64,000 bases of DNA from the NCBI RefSeq assembly GCF_000252165.1, contig NZ_BAET01000008.1, positions 1-64,000 of the forward strand, written 5' to 3'. The position numbers were made by a program, and so were the translations under genes. A model generated the notes under the pieces. The model made no database searches. It was not told where the DNA came from and was given only the letters and a program-made list of their open reading frames with translations. The stretch's first letter is position 1; the number at the start of each line of letters is the position of its first letter. Source of the DNA: Glaciecola punicea ACAM 611. GTDB taxonomy: Bacteria; Pseudomonadota; Gammaproteobacteria; Enterobacterales; Alteromonadaceae. Of this stretch, positions 9,306 to 17,577 are shown piece by piece.

Positions 9306-10141
9306 TATCGACGTGCCATAAACATGAGTTTTTCGAACAGGTGGATGTCTTGCTCATTTTTTAGTAAAGCGCCATATAGAGGCGGCAGTGCATTTTTTGC
9401 GTCTTTGTCGTGCAGAACGCTAGCGGGGATATCGTCGGCCACCAATAGCTTTAACCAGTCAATTAGCTCTGACGTTGATGGACGCTTTTTCAAACCGCCA
9501 ACTTCTCTAATTTGAAAGAAGGAAGTAAGTGCTTGATCAAGCAAATCTTTTTTAATATTTGGAAAATGGACATTTACAATTTGGCGCATCTGTTGCGCGT
9601 CAGGAAACTCGATATAGTGAAAAAAACATCGACGAAGAAAAGCATCGGGCAATTCTTTTTCATTGTTAGACGTAATAATAACAATGGGACGTTGCCTTGC
9701 CACAATGCGCTCTTGGGTTTCATACACAAAGAACTCCATTTTATCGAGCTCTAAGAGCAAGTCATTTGGGAACTCTATGTCGGCTTTATCAATCTCATCG
9801 ATTAATAAGATAGGTCGCTGGCTAGCGGTGAATGCCTGCCAAAGCTTTCCTTTAACAATATAATTGCTAATGTTTTTAACTTTTTCATCGCCAAGCTGTG
9901 AATCTCGCAAACGAGAAACGGCGTCATACTCATAGAGTCCCTGCTGCGCTTTGGTTGTCGACTTGATATGCCACTGCAGCAAGTTAGCATCAAGGGCGAG
10001 CGCTAACTGCTCAGCCAACATGGTTTTACCCGTGCCGGGTTCGCCTTTAATAAGTAAGGGCTTTTCTAATGTGATAGCCGCATTGACCGCTAACTGGAGT
10101 TGTTCGCTGGCGATGTAGTCACTAGTACCTGTAAAACCCAT
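9305..10141 (-). CDS. MoxR-family AAA+ ATPase
   Basis: 278 residues from the preferred start. Walker A is 'GEPGTGKT' (about residues 33-40), Walker B 'ILLIDEIDKAD', sensor 'IITSNNEKELPDAFLRRC' with the arginine finger region. MoxR ATPases assemble as hexamers and work with a VWA partner on protein complexes. I chose the ATG at 10141 (MGFTGTSDY) because GGGA lies just upstream and the family begins here; an upstream in-frame ATG at 10207 adds 22 unconserved residues. It is the first gene of a probable moxR-vwa-rluF-MATE transcription unit. Confidence 0.92.
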   Translation of the reverse strand: MGFTGTSDYIASEQLQLAVNAAITLEKPLLIKGEPGTGKTMLAEQLALALDANLLQWHIKSTTKAQQGLYEYDAVSRLRDSQLGDEKVKNISNYIVKGKLWQAFTASQRPILLIDEIDKADIEFPNDLLLELDKMEFFVYETQERIVARQRPIVIITSNNEKELPDAFLRRCFFHYIEFPDAQQMRQIVNVHFPNIKKDLLDQALTSFFQIREVGGLKKRPSTSELIDWLKLLVADDIPASVLHDKDAKNALPPLYGALLKNEQDIHLFEKLMFMARR

Positions 10142-10235
10142 AATATTCCCATTTAGTTTGTGTAAATTAACGCATATTTTGCAAGTGATACGCAGCTTAC
10201 TAATCATAAAAGTAAGGGCATGATGATAAAAAAAC

Positions 10236-10330
10236 AGCAGTTACTGATAAGATATAGCAAAATAACTGCTTGGATTATGTAATTAAGCATAATCCTAATA
10301 CTATGCGAAGTTTACGTGGTTTACATAGTA
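10236..10330. other. Three back-to-back stem-loops, possible structured RNA
   Basis: Perfect arms: AGCAGTTA (10236-10243) with TAACTGCT (10263-10270); GGATTATG (10272-10279) with CATAATCC (10288-10295); TACTATG (10299-10305) with CATAGTA (10324-10330). None is followed by a clean T-run on either strand, so these are not simple terminators. They could be part of the moxR leader, the GGT 3' UTR, or a small RNA. Confidence 0.45.
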
Positions 10331-10488
10331 ATTGGCACTAAAGATTATTAATAAACCCTAGTAAAAACAAGTGATATATATAGTTAATATAAGGGATAAA
10401 CATCTATGTATGTATTAAAATGGGTAAGTATGGCCTGCTAGGAAGTGACAGAAATTTTGTGACAGCCTCACAAGAGGTGCACAGCGCA

Positions 10489-10512
10489 GTCCCCTAGCAA
10501 TTGCCAGAGGAC
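10489..10512. other. Stem-loop downstream of GGT
   Basis: A 24-base hairpin whose outer arms GTCC...GGAC and inner GCAATTGC nearly self-pair throughout, with two G-U pairs. It lies 56 bp beyond the GGT stop codon. No T-run follows, so it may protect the 3' end or act as a weak terminator. Confidence 0.4.
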
Positions 10513-10567
10513 TTACAGAACGTTTACCCATCATTTGCGCTGCCTATCACGGTTCTTTATTCGCCTT

Positions 10568-12352
10568 CTACTTACCAATCGCTATCCCTTCTCGCCTGGG
10601 ATCAGCGCCGCCTAATAGTTTGCCATTTTCTATTTGTATACCGTGAAGTCCGCTGTTCAAATCAACCACTCTTACAGTGTGCCCTAAGGCTTCTAAAGGC
10701 GCCTTTAGCTGGGATATGTTCGTTCCTTTTTCAAGTGAGGTGAAATCGTTTCGGTTTGTTATGCGCGCCACATCAATCGATTCTTGAATATCTAAATTAA
10801 AGTCGAGCACGTTTATGATGGTTTGAGCAACATAATTTATAATACGGCTGCCCCCTGGTGAACCCACTATCAAATTTAGTTCACCGTCGTTTGTGAAGAC
10901 CATAGTTGGACTCATAGCACTTCTTGGACGCTTGCCCGGCGCCGCGGCATTAAGCACAACTACACCATCTTTAATAGGGTTAATCGCAAAATCGGTCAGC
11001 TGATTGTTCAGTAAAAAACCGTCTACCATTATACCCGACCCAAACATAAATTCGATACTCGAGGTCATAGACACAGCGTTGCCTTGTTTATCAACAATGG
11101 CAATATGACTGGTACTGTCTAGCTCAAAGGCGTCGTCACTTGCGTAGCTTAAATCCCCATAAGGCCTGCCTGATGAAGCCTCGGTGTAGCCCACATCAGT
11201 GCCTAAAGTGGCCGCTCTATTGCGCAAATAATCAGCATCTACCAGTGGCGCTGCATCTATTCCCATAAAGCTTAAATCGGCCACGTAGTCTGCACGGTCA
11301 GCAAACGCTAGTGCGCTAGCTTGCGCAAAAAGATGTGCAAATTCTAGGCTCTCTGGGGCGTAATCCGACAAAGTAAAGCCTTCTAATAGCTTAAGAATTT
11401 GCATCATGGTAACGCCACCGGAACTAGGCGGTGCCATGCTGCATACCTCATATACTCGGTAGCTGCTGCACATTGGCTGGCGCTGTATTGCCGTATATTG
11501 CGCTAAGTCAGCCCCGCTCAATTTACCTGGATTAATAGACACCTCATTTACCGCATTAACGATATTGCGAGCTATTTCTCCAGTATAAAATGCATCAGTG
11601 CCTTGCTGTGCAATTTTCGTCAACGTAGAGGCTAATTTTTTGTTTTTTCTTAGCTCCCCTTCAGCTAAAGGTTTGCCATTGGGTTTAAAATAAGCTTGTG
11701 CCTGTGCAAACTCGTTTAAGCCGGGATGTAAATCAAGTTCAATTAATGTGGCTAAACGAGGCGATACTTTAAAGCCGGTGTTTGATAAATTTATGCTGTC
11801 ATCAAATAACTGTGACCATGGTAATGTCCCAAATTGGGCGTGCGCATCTTCTAAAGCTTTTAATATACCCGGCACACCAACCGCTTTGCCGCCTACCACA
11901 GCATCGCGCCATTTCATTGGCTCGCCATTTTCTATGAACACGTCTGGTGTAATTTTTTGCGGCGCGACTTCACGGCCGTCAAAGGTATAAAGCTGTTTAG
12001 CGGTGTTGTCCCAGTAGAGTATAAAGCCACCTCCGCCGATGCCTGAAGACTGCGGTTCAACCAAGGTAAGCATGGCCTGTATGGCTATTGCTGCATCTAT
12101 TGCGCTGCCGCCTTGTTCGATTATTCGCTTACCTGCGTTTGCCGCATGCGGGTTTGCAGCGGCCACCATAAACTGCTCACCTACCGCAAGATTTTTTGCC
12201 ATGACACCTGTCGCGGCCTCCGGCTCTCGGTCTTCCAATACAACTTGTGGGCTTTGAGCACAGCCAACTGCAGCAGTAATAAAGGCCAATAAGATACACG
12301 AACGTAGCGTAAAACGACCGCCCTGAGATATTTTTTTAAGAGGATTCATCAT
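10568..12352 (-). CDS. ggt: Gamma-glutamyltransferase (lipoprotein form)
   Basis: 594 residues. An N-terminal lipoprotein-type signal ends in 'FITAAVGC', so the enzyme is likely periplasmic and lipid-anchored. The proenzyme self-cleaves before the nucleophilic Thr414 in 'ELDSTSHIAIVD'; downstream 'PGKRPRSAMSPTMV' and 'GSPGGSRIINYV' are hallmark small-subunit motifs. It removes or transfers the gamma-glutamyl group of glutathione and related peptides. The enoyl-CoA hydratase-like gene lies 17 bp upstream on the same strand, suggesting co-transcription without an obvious pathway link. Confidence 0.95.
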   Translation of the reverse strand: MMNPLKKISQGGRFTLRSCILLAFITAAVGCAQSPQVVLEDREPEAATGVMAKNLAVGEQFMVAAANPHAANAGKRIIEQGGSAIDAAIAIQAMLTLVEPQSSGIGGGGFILYWDNTAKQLYTFDGREVAPQKITPDVFIENGEPMKWRDAVVGGKAVGVPGILKALEDAHAQFGTLPWSQLFDDSINLSNTGFKVSPRLATLIELDLHPGLNEFAQAQAYFKPNGKPLAEGELRKNKKLASTLTKIAQQGTDAFYTGEIARNIVNAVNEVSINPGKLSGADLAQYTAIQRQPMCSSYRVYEVCSMAPPSSGGVTMMQILKLLEGFTLSDYAPESLEFAHLFAQASALAFADRADYVADLSFMGIDAAPLVDADYLRNRAATLGTDVGYTEASSGRPYGDLSYASDDAFELDSTSHIAIVDKQGNAVSMTSSIEFMFGSGIMVDGFLLNNQLTDFAINPIKDGVVVLNAAAPGKRPRSAMSPTMVFTNDGELNLIVGSPGGSRIINYVAQTIINVLDFNLDIQESIDVARITNRNDFTSLEKGTNISQLKAPLEALGHTVRVVDLNSGLHGIQIENGKLLGGADPRREGIAIGK

Positions 12353-12369
12353 AGTGTAAATTTCATTTC

Positions 12370-13128
12370 CTATTTAAATTTGTCGTAGTTAACCGCACGT
12401 TTTTCGACAAAGGCAGTAAAGGCCTCGTTAGCGGCTTCGCTTTGCATCGCTTCTACAAATATTTTAAGTTCATCGTCGATGTGTTTCGCCACACAGGCTT
12501 CATCCTGCCTTAACAAGGCTTTGGTTTGCTGCAGGGCTAAGGCCGGCTTTTTGGCTAGCGCTTCTGCAATATCCACCACTGCCGCGTGCAAATCGACACT
12601 GTGAATAGAGGTAACGAAACCACATTCTTTTGCCTGCTTAGCATCAAATGGATTACCTAACATAAGCAGTTGAGCGGCCTTTAAATGCCCTGCTACTCTA
12701 GGCAAAATATAGCTAGAGGCATATTCGGGCACCAAGCCTAAATTAATAAAGGGCATGGCGAAGCGCGTTTTTTCATGACAAAGCACAAAATCGCAGTGTA
12801 GCAGCATGGTCGAGCCTATACCTATGGCTAAGCCTTCTACTTGAGCCACAACCGGTAATGGACATTTTAATAGCGCCTGCATGAAATGGTAAGTTTCGTT
12901 TATTTCACCCGCGCCTTCTTTTACTGCGCACAAAAACTCTGGTACGTCATTGCCCGCGGTAAAACATCCTCCGGCTCCTTTAATGACGATTACGCGCGCA
13001 CCGGCCAACGGGGCGTTTTCAATAGCCGTTGCCATAACGCTGTACATTTTAGGCACTAGCGCATTTTTCTTGTGTGCACGATCCATTACAATGGTGAGGA
13101 TATTGTTTTCTAGCAATTCATGTATCAT
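12370..13128 (-). CDS. Enoyl-CoA hydratase/isomerase family protein
   Basis: 252 residues of the crotonase fold. The oxyanion-hole segment 'GGCFTAGNDVPEFL' and 'GLAIGIGSTMLLHCDF' are clear, and 'NLGLVPEYASSYILPRVAG' carries the Glu position used by hydratases. The C-terminus is short and divergent. It acts on acyl-CoA thioesters in the cytoplasm, most likely as an enoyl-CoA hydratase or isomerase; the exact substrate is not readable. It precedes ggt by 17 bp. Confidence 0.88.
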   Translation of the reverse strand: MIHELLENNILTIVMDRAHKKNALVPKMYSVMATAIENAPLAGARVIVIKGAGGCFTAGNDVPEFLCAVKEGAGEINETYHFMQALLKCPLPVVAQVEGLAIGIGSTMLLHCDFVLCHEKTRFAMPFINLGLVPEYASSYILPRVAGHLKAAQLLMLGNPFDAKQAKECGFVTSIHSVDLHAAVVDIAEALAKKPALALQQTKALLRQDEACVAKHIDDELKIFVEAMQSEAANEAFTAFVEKRAVNYDKFK

Positions 13129-13315
13129 TAGGTGAGTCTCATTTATTAGAGTGAGGCGTTTAATACATTAAGTGTACTCAAGCATGTACTCTTTTTAAAG
13201 ACAAAATACTAAATATGCAAAACTAGACTTCAGCAGAATTATAAAACACTGTTGCTTATGTTGCCTTGAGCCTAGTTCGTTTATTGTCAAATTGCTTTCA
13301 TAAGGAACACTGCGT

Positions 13316-13942
13316 TTGTTTGCAAACCTTCACCGCACACACAATATTCCCTACCTGTTAGCGTTTCTTACTAGCACCCTCTTATACTTGTGGTACGGTT
13401 TTGTAAGCGACGTGAGTGTGAGCGATTCAGCCTTATCATTTCATCGAGAGCAAGCTCGAAGCGGCAGCTGGTGGCAATGGATAAGCGCGCACTTTATGCA
13501 TACCAACTTTTTCCATTATGCACTCAATATGATTGGGCTTGCTCTACTGTGGATACTGCACGCTGAATACGCTAGTGTGAAGTCGTTTGGTATCAATTTT
13601 TTGGTACTGGCGCTCGGTATTTCGCTAGGCATATATTATTTTTCGCCTACCCTAACATGGTATGTCGGTATGTCGGGGGTGCTACATGGCATCTTCGCAT
13701 GGGGGATTGTTATTGATCTTTATCGCAAACGTAAAAGCGGCTATCTGCTATTAATAGGCTTGGTGATTAAATTAGTCAACGAGCGGTTTTTTGCATCATC
13801 TACTTTTATGGCAGAGCTTATTGAAGCCGGCGTGGCAATAGATGCACACCTTTATGGTGCTGTCGTTGGCTTAGGTCTTGGTGTTATTAATGTTATTTAC
13901 GACAGGCATCAACGTGCTCAGAATTGTTCTAAGGTGAAGTAA
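13316..13942 (+). CDS. rrtA: Rhombosortase (rhomboid-family intramembrane serine protease)
   Basis: 208 residues with about six membrane helices. The catalytic Ser120 lies in 'VGMSGVLHG' and the partner His178 in 'DAHLYGAVVG'; 'HFMHTNFFHYALNMIG' supplies the conserved His/Asn helix. The GxSGxxHG plus DAHLYGA combination is diagnostic of rhombosortase rather than GlpG. The family processes proteins with a C-terminal GlyGly-CTERM tail at the inner membrane, releasing or transferring them to the surface. The start is TTG, supported by AAGGAA 9 bases upstream. The subtilase at 897-5138 is a likely substrate. Confidence 0.92.
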   Translation: MFANLHRTHNIPYLLAFLTSTLLYLWYGFVSDVSVSDSALSFHREQARSGSWWQWISAHFMHTNFFHYALNMIGLALLWILHAEYASVKSFGINFLVLALGISLGIYYFSPTLTWYVGMSGVLHGIFAWGIVIDLYRKRKSGYLLLIGLVIKLVNERFFASSTFMAELIEAGVAIDAHLYGAVVGLGLGVINVIYDRHQRAQNCSKVK

Positions 13943-14017
13943 ACATGATTAATAAGAACAAATTTATACTGCTTGTTTCACCTGAATTACACTTAGCAGC
14001 CAACGGCGTTTAAAAAG

Positions 14018-14043
14018 AAAAAGCAGCTATAAAACTGCTTTTT
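14018..14043. terminator. Bidirectional rho-independent terminator
   Basis: AAAAGCAG pairs with CTGCTTTT across an 8-base loop, followed by T on the plus strand and preceded by A. It separates the convergent rrtA and S9 peptidase genes. Confidence 0.8.
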
Positions 14044-14051
14044 ACCTTAAC

Positions 14052-16562
14052 TTATAAATGCGTTTCAAATAACTTATAAATGCGTCTGTATTCGTCTAGC
14101 CAGGAGCTAGGTTGCACAAAGCCATGCGGCTCTACAGGATAAATCGCAGTTTCAAAGTCTTCTTTTTCAAGCTCTATTAAACGCTGCACTAGTCTCACTA
14201 CATCAAGGAAAAACACGTTATCGTCAACCATTGGTGCGTTCATCAGTAAAGGCTTGGTAAGACCTTCTGCAAAATAAATAGGCGAGCTTCGTTCATAAGC
14301 AATTGGATCGATGTCGGGCGTATTGAGTATGTTTGCGGTATAGGGCGTGTTGTAGTGCGCCCAGTCCGACACGGGTCTTAATGCTGCCCCGGCTTGGAAT
14401 AAATCAGGCTCAGTAAACAGTGCCATAAAAGTCAAAAAGCCGCCGTAAGAACCGCCATAGGTGCCTATTCTTTGTTCGTCAACATTTGCATTTTCCACAA
14501 GCCACTTTACGCCGTCTTTTAAATCTTGTACTTCAGGCGTGCCCATTTGGCGGTAAATGGCCGTGCGCCAGTCTCGGCCATAGCCAGCAGAGGCTCTAAA
14601 ATCCATGTCTAATACTACGTAACCTTCAGATACCAAGAGGCTATGAAACATAAATTCTCTGAAATACCCTGACCAGCCTAAGTGCGCATTTTGCAAATAA
14701 CCTGCGCCGTGATTAAACACCACCGCGCGCCGCTTATTGGTATCAGTTGTTTGCGCTGGGGTGTAAACGCGTGAATAAACCGGCTGCTTTGTATGGCTTG
14801 AGGGTATTGCCACAATCGCCGGCACGGCCCAATCAATAGATAAAAACGCATCACTTACAGTATTAGTCAGCCTTTGTGGGGTGCTAGGCGTTTGCGTTGA
14901 CATAACATACAGCTCGGGCGGCATCGCTAATGTTGAATGCGTGAGTAATAATCGATCTTCTGTTGGGCTTAACACAAAGTCGGTCATGCCGTTTAAGTCG
15001 GTGAGCGCTTGAGGCTCGCCGCCGCTTGCCGCTACTCTATACACTTCATAAATACCGGGATGTTTCTTATTCGCCTTATAATAAAAGAAATCATCGTTTT
15101 GTGTTAGCACCACGTTGTCTACCACAAAGCGGCCTTGTGTAAGGGCGTTCAGGCTGCCGTTTAGGGCTTTAGTATACAGCTGAGAATAACCGCTTTGTTC
15201 GCTTAATAAATACAGCGTGTTGGCCTCATCGAACCAACCAAATTGATTAAAGCGATAGTTTACCCATGCTTTATCATGCATTCTGTGCTGTGTGGTAAAG
15301 ATAGGTTCGTTGACGTCTACGCTCACTATCCAGCGGTCTTTATTGTCCCAAGCTTCCAGCATTAACGCCACGTGCTGGCTAGAATCGTGCCATTTGACAG
15401 GCATTTCAGTGGCATACCAATCAAACAAAAGACCAATATCGCGAGGCAGTCTGTTGTTAGTGTAGGTTTCGCCTTTAGCTTCTGCATTTTCTCTTTTTAC
15501 ATCGGCTAATACATCTTCGTTATAGCCAGGTAAGCTTACGTAGCTTAGTTCTTTTTGTGTGTTGTTTTGAATGTCTAAAAAGAAAATGGAATGAGACTCT
15601 GGCTTAGCATCGGCCACTCGTTGGCGCACCGACTGCGCTTTAATGCGGCCGTCTTCTTCAATGTAGTCGGGCATAATGTCAGTGTCACTGCGCGTGGGTG
15701 TGCTAATTCGGGTTACGACAATGGCGTATTTGCCATCAGGGGATAAGCTAGCCAGTACGTTGCTGTGATCTTCATCAAAATAAAAGGTGCTCGACATGAC
15801 GCTTTGATTTTCTCTTGCTAGACGGTCTTGTTGCGCGCGCATGTCTTGTCTGTTCTTACGCTGCACCTGCACATAGTTAATCAGCTTTTGCTGTTCTTGT
15901 GCAATATAGTCCTTAGCCGGTTTCACCGCAGGCTCGTTTTCTTCAAATTTCCATTCAAATACCTGCTGGCTTAGGCCTGAATTTATATCAAGCGCGTGAA
16001 AACCGTTACCCTTTTGAAAAGAAACCCCACTGCCTTCAAAATAAGCTAGATTATGGGCAGTATCTGAGTCTTTTGTGAGCTGCATAACGTTGCTTTGTCC
16101 GCGTTTTTGCGCAAACACGTTTCCTTCAAATATCCAGGCAATAAAATCATGGTCATTATCGTCTATAATTTCATCGTATTCGTGGCTATGTAACTCGCCA
16201 ATACTGACTTGCTCACCATTGGCGAGGCCTTCATTTGTTTCAAACAAATCTTGTATTACAGAGCCTTCGCGCTTGCGGTAATAAAGCAAGCTGTCTCCGG
16301 TTGGTGAAAAGTAAGCCGCTTGAGGCTGACGACCTAGCCAGTCTGGATCTGCCATTATTTGTTCCATGGTAAGCTGGGCATTAACAGAACTAGCCGACGC
16401 TAAGCCAGCGTTACCCACTGGCGCTTGATTAACTGTGGCGGTCGCAAAAGGTGTGTTTATGCTATTGCTTTTTTGAGTACTGGTAGCACTGTTAGTTGCG
16501 CTGCAGCCTAACACCATGCTGGCACATAAAAAAATGGAGGCACTTTGAAATTTTTTTATCAT
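14052..16562 (-). CDS. S9 family peptidase (DPP IV / acylaminoacyl-type), lipoprotein
   Basis: 836 residues. A lipoprotein signal ends in 'ASMVLGC'. Residues about 80-570 form a beta-propeller; the C-terminal alpha/beta-hydrolase domain has the nucleophile Ser705 in 'GSYGGFLTF', an Asp in 'MVDDNVFF' and a His in 'EPHGF'. Such enzymes cleave oligopeptides, often after Pro or from dipeptides. Anchored in the envelope, it would trim peptides released by secreted proteases. It is monocistronic, with terminators on its 3' side. Confidence 0.92.
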   Translation of the reverse strand: MIKKFQSASIFLCASMVLGCSATNSATSTQKSNSINTPFATATVNQAPVGNAGLASASSVNAQLTMEQIMADPDWLGRQPQAAYFSPTGDSLLYYRKREGSVIQDLFETNEGLANGEQVSIGELHSHEYDEIIDDNDHDFIAWIFEGNVFAQKRGQSNVMQLTKDSDTAHNLAYFEGSGVSFQKGNGFHALDINSGLSQQVFEWKFEENEPAVKPAKDYIAQEQQKLINYVQVQRKNRQDMRAQQDRLARENQSVMSSTFYFDEDHSNVLASLSPDGKYAIVVTRISTPTRSDTDIMPDYIEEDGRIKAQSVRQRVADAKPESHSIFFLDIQNNTQKELSYVSLPGYNEDVLADVKRENAEAKGETYTNNRLPRDIGLLFDWYATEMPVKWHDSSQHVALMLEAWDNKDRWIVSVDVNEPIFTTQHRMHDKAWVNYRFNQFGWFDEANTLYLLSEQSGYSQLYTKALNGSLNALTQGRFVVDNVVLTQNDDFFYYKANKKHPGIYEVYRVAASGGEPQALTDLNGMTDFVLSPTEDRLLLTHSTLAMPPELYVMSTQTPSTPQRLTNTVSDAFLSIDWAVPAIVAIPSSHTKQPVYSRVYTPAQTTDTNKRRAVVFNHGAGYLQNAHLGWSGYFREFMFHSLLVSEGYVVLDMDFRASAGYGRDWRTAIYRQMGTPEVQDLKDGVKWLVENANVDEQRIGTYGGSYGGFLTFMALFTEPDLFQAGAALRPVSDWAHYNTPYTANILNTPDIDPIAYERSSPIYFAEGLTKPLLMNAPMVDDNVFFLDVVRLVQRLIELEKEDFETAIYPVEPHGFVQPSSWLDEYRRIYKLFETHL

Positions 16563-16942
16563 ATTCTCTGTCTTATTATGTAGTTGAGAAAAAGGTTATT
16601 TTAATCTAGGTAATCGGTAACTTGGGTGATTTTTTACATTATTAATACAGCAATGCACGTTTAATTGGTCAAGACTCTTTAACAGTAATGCTATGTTGCC
16701 TAGCAGCCCGACGAAAATCAAACGCCTTAAGATCTTATAATCACGTAAACAACATTTATATTAACGCACTACTGACGACATAGTAAATTTTGATTTGCGT
16801 TTATATAACGCTAATGTTGTGTAATAGCCCGATATGCTTGTTTACTCCAACAGGAGTACTATGATCTAAACGCTGTAGCAAGCGTTTTAATAGCATCTCG
16901 TTGCCCCTAACATTTACTATGAGAACTATTATGAGAACTACT
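16563..16942. other. 380-bp divergent region between S9 peptidase and glutathione peroxidase
   Basis: Gene-free. It should hold the promoters of both genes. The part nearest the peroxidase has two compact hairpins flanking a start-stop mini-frame (16843-16887, separate entry). From 16919 the sequence ATGAGAACT(A/T).. is repeated twice before the chosen peroxidase start, giving three alternative in-frame ATGs. Confidence 0.5.
16843..16887 (+). promoter_or_regulatory. Two-hairpin leader with two-codon mini-ORF, candidate attenuator
   Basis: Hairpin 1: TACTCC-AACA-GGAGTA (16843-16858), which hides an AGGAG ribosome-binding sequence. Directly after it is ATG ATC TAA (16861-16869). Hairpin 2: AAACGCT-GTAGCA-AGCGTTT (16868-16887), followed by TTAAT. 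It ends 55 bp before the glutathione peroxidase start. The arrangement looks like a 5' leader control element, but this is inference. Confidence 0.35.
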
Positions 16943-17491
16943 ATGAAAAAATTATTAATTGCCGGTCTTATATTTGCTTCTGCCGCGGTCTCTGCATCGG
17001 ACTGCCCTGATATGCTAAAGCATATAAAACGTAAGTTAAACTCACAAGACACGGTGAATATGTGTGAAGCCTACGCGGGCAAAGCCGTACTGTTTGTTAA
17101 CACGGCAAGCCAATGTGGTTTTACCCCTCAGTTTGCAGACCTTGAAACCTTATATTCGACTTTCAAAGATGACGGTTTAGTGGTGCTTGGGTTCCCATCA
17201 AATGACTTTAATCAAGAACATGTCGACGAAGGCAAGGTAGCTGAGGTGTGTCAGCTTACCTATGGGGTCAATTTCCCTATGTTTGAGCTTACGTCGGTAC
17301 GTGGTAAAAATGCTGACCCACTTTTTGCTAAGTTAGCCCAAGAAGCGGGTGGTAAAGTGCCATCATGGAACTTTAACAAGTACTTAATGAATAAAGACGG
17401 CTCGGTAGTGACTCACTACGGCAGTAGAGTAAAGCCATTAGACAGTGACTTTTTAGAAGACGTGGCCAGCGCGTTAAAAAGTAGTGAATAA
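16943..17491 (+). CDS. Cys-type glutathione peroxidase, exported
   Basis: 182 residues from the chosen start (MKKLLIAGL), which gives a clean signal peptide ending near 'AVSAS'. Earlier in-frame starts at 16901 (TTG), 16919 and 16931 only add residues before the signal. The peroxidase core has Cys58 in 'NTASQCGFTPQ' in place of selenocysteine, Gln in the 'FPSNDFNQEH' segment and Trp in 'PSWNFNKYL'. It reduces peroxides, in bacteria usually with thioredoxin-like donors, here in the periplasm. No strong ribosome-binding site precedes 16943, which makes the upstream leader interesting. Confidence 0.9.
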   Translation: MKKLLIAGLIFASAAVSASDCPDMLKHIKRKLNSQDTVNMCEAYAGKAVLFVNTASQCGFTPQFADLETLYSTFKDDGLVVLGFPSNDFNQEHVDEGKVAEVCQLTYGVNFPMFELTSVRGKNADPLFAKLAQEAGGKVPSWNFNKYLMNKDGSVVTHYGSRVKPLDSDFLEDVASALKSSE

Positions 17492-17524
17492 ATAAAGCGA
17501 TACCCTTATTCTGTGTTTGAATGT

Positions 17525-17554
17525 AAAAAAGCCCGCAGTGTGCGGGCTTTTTTT
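17525..17554. terminator. Strong bidirectional rho-independent terminator
   Basis: AAAAAAGCCCGCA-GTG-TGCGGGCTTTTTTT: a GC-rich 7-bp stem with a 3-base loop and A/T runs on both sides, between convergent genes. Confidence 0.95.
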
Positions 17555-17577
17555 ATTATAGCTTGATATTGTGTAAT

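Larger units (their letters stand above)
10142..10567. other. 426-bp gene-free interval with several hairpins
   Basis: Lies between the end of the gamma-glutamyltransferase gene and the moxR start, both leftward. I see no credible coding frame. It holds three consecutive stem-loops at 10236-10330, another at 10489-10512, and a direct repeat of GTGACAG at 10445-10451 and 10459-10465. It should contain the GGT 3' end and the moxR promoter. Confidence 0.55.

Noticed and set aside
16861-16869. ATG ATC TAA as a true coding gene
   Set aside because: Two codons cannot be a gene; kept only as part of a possible leader.
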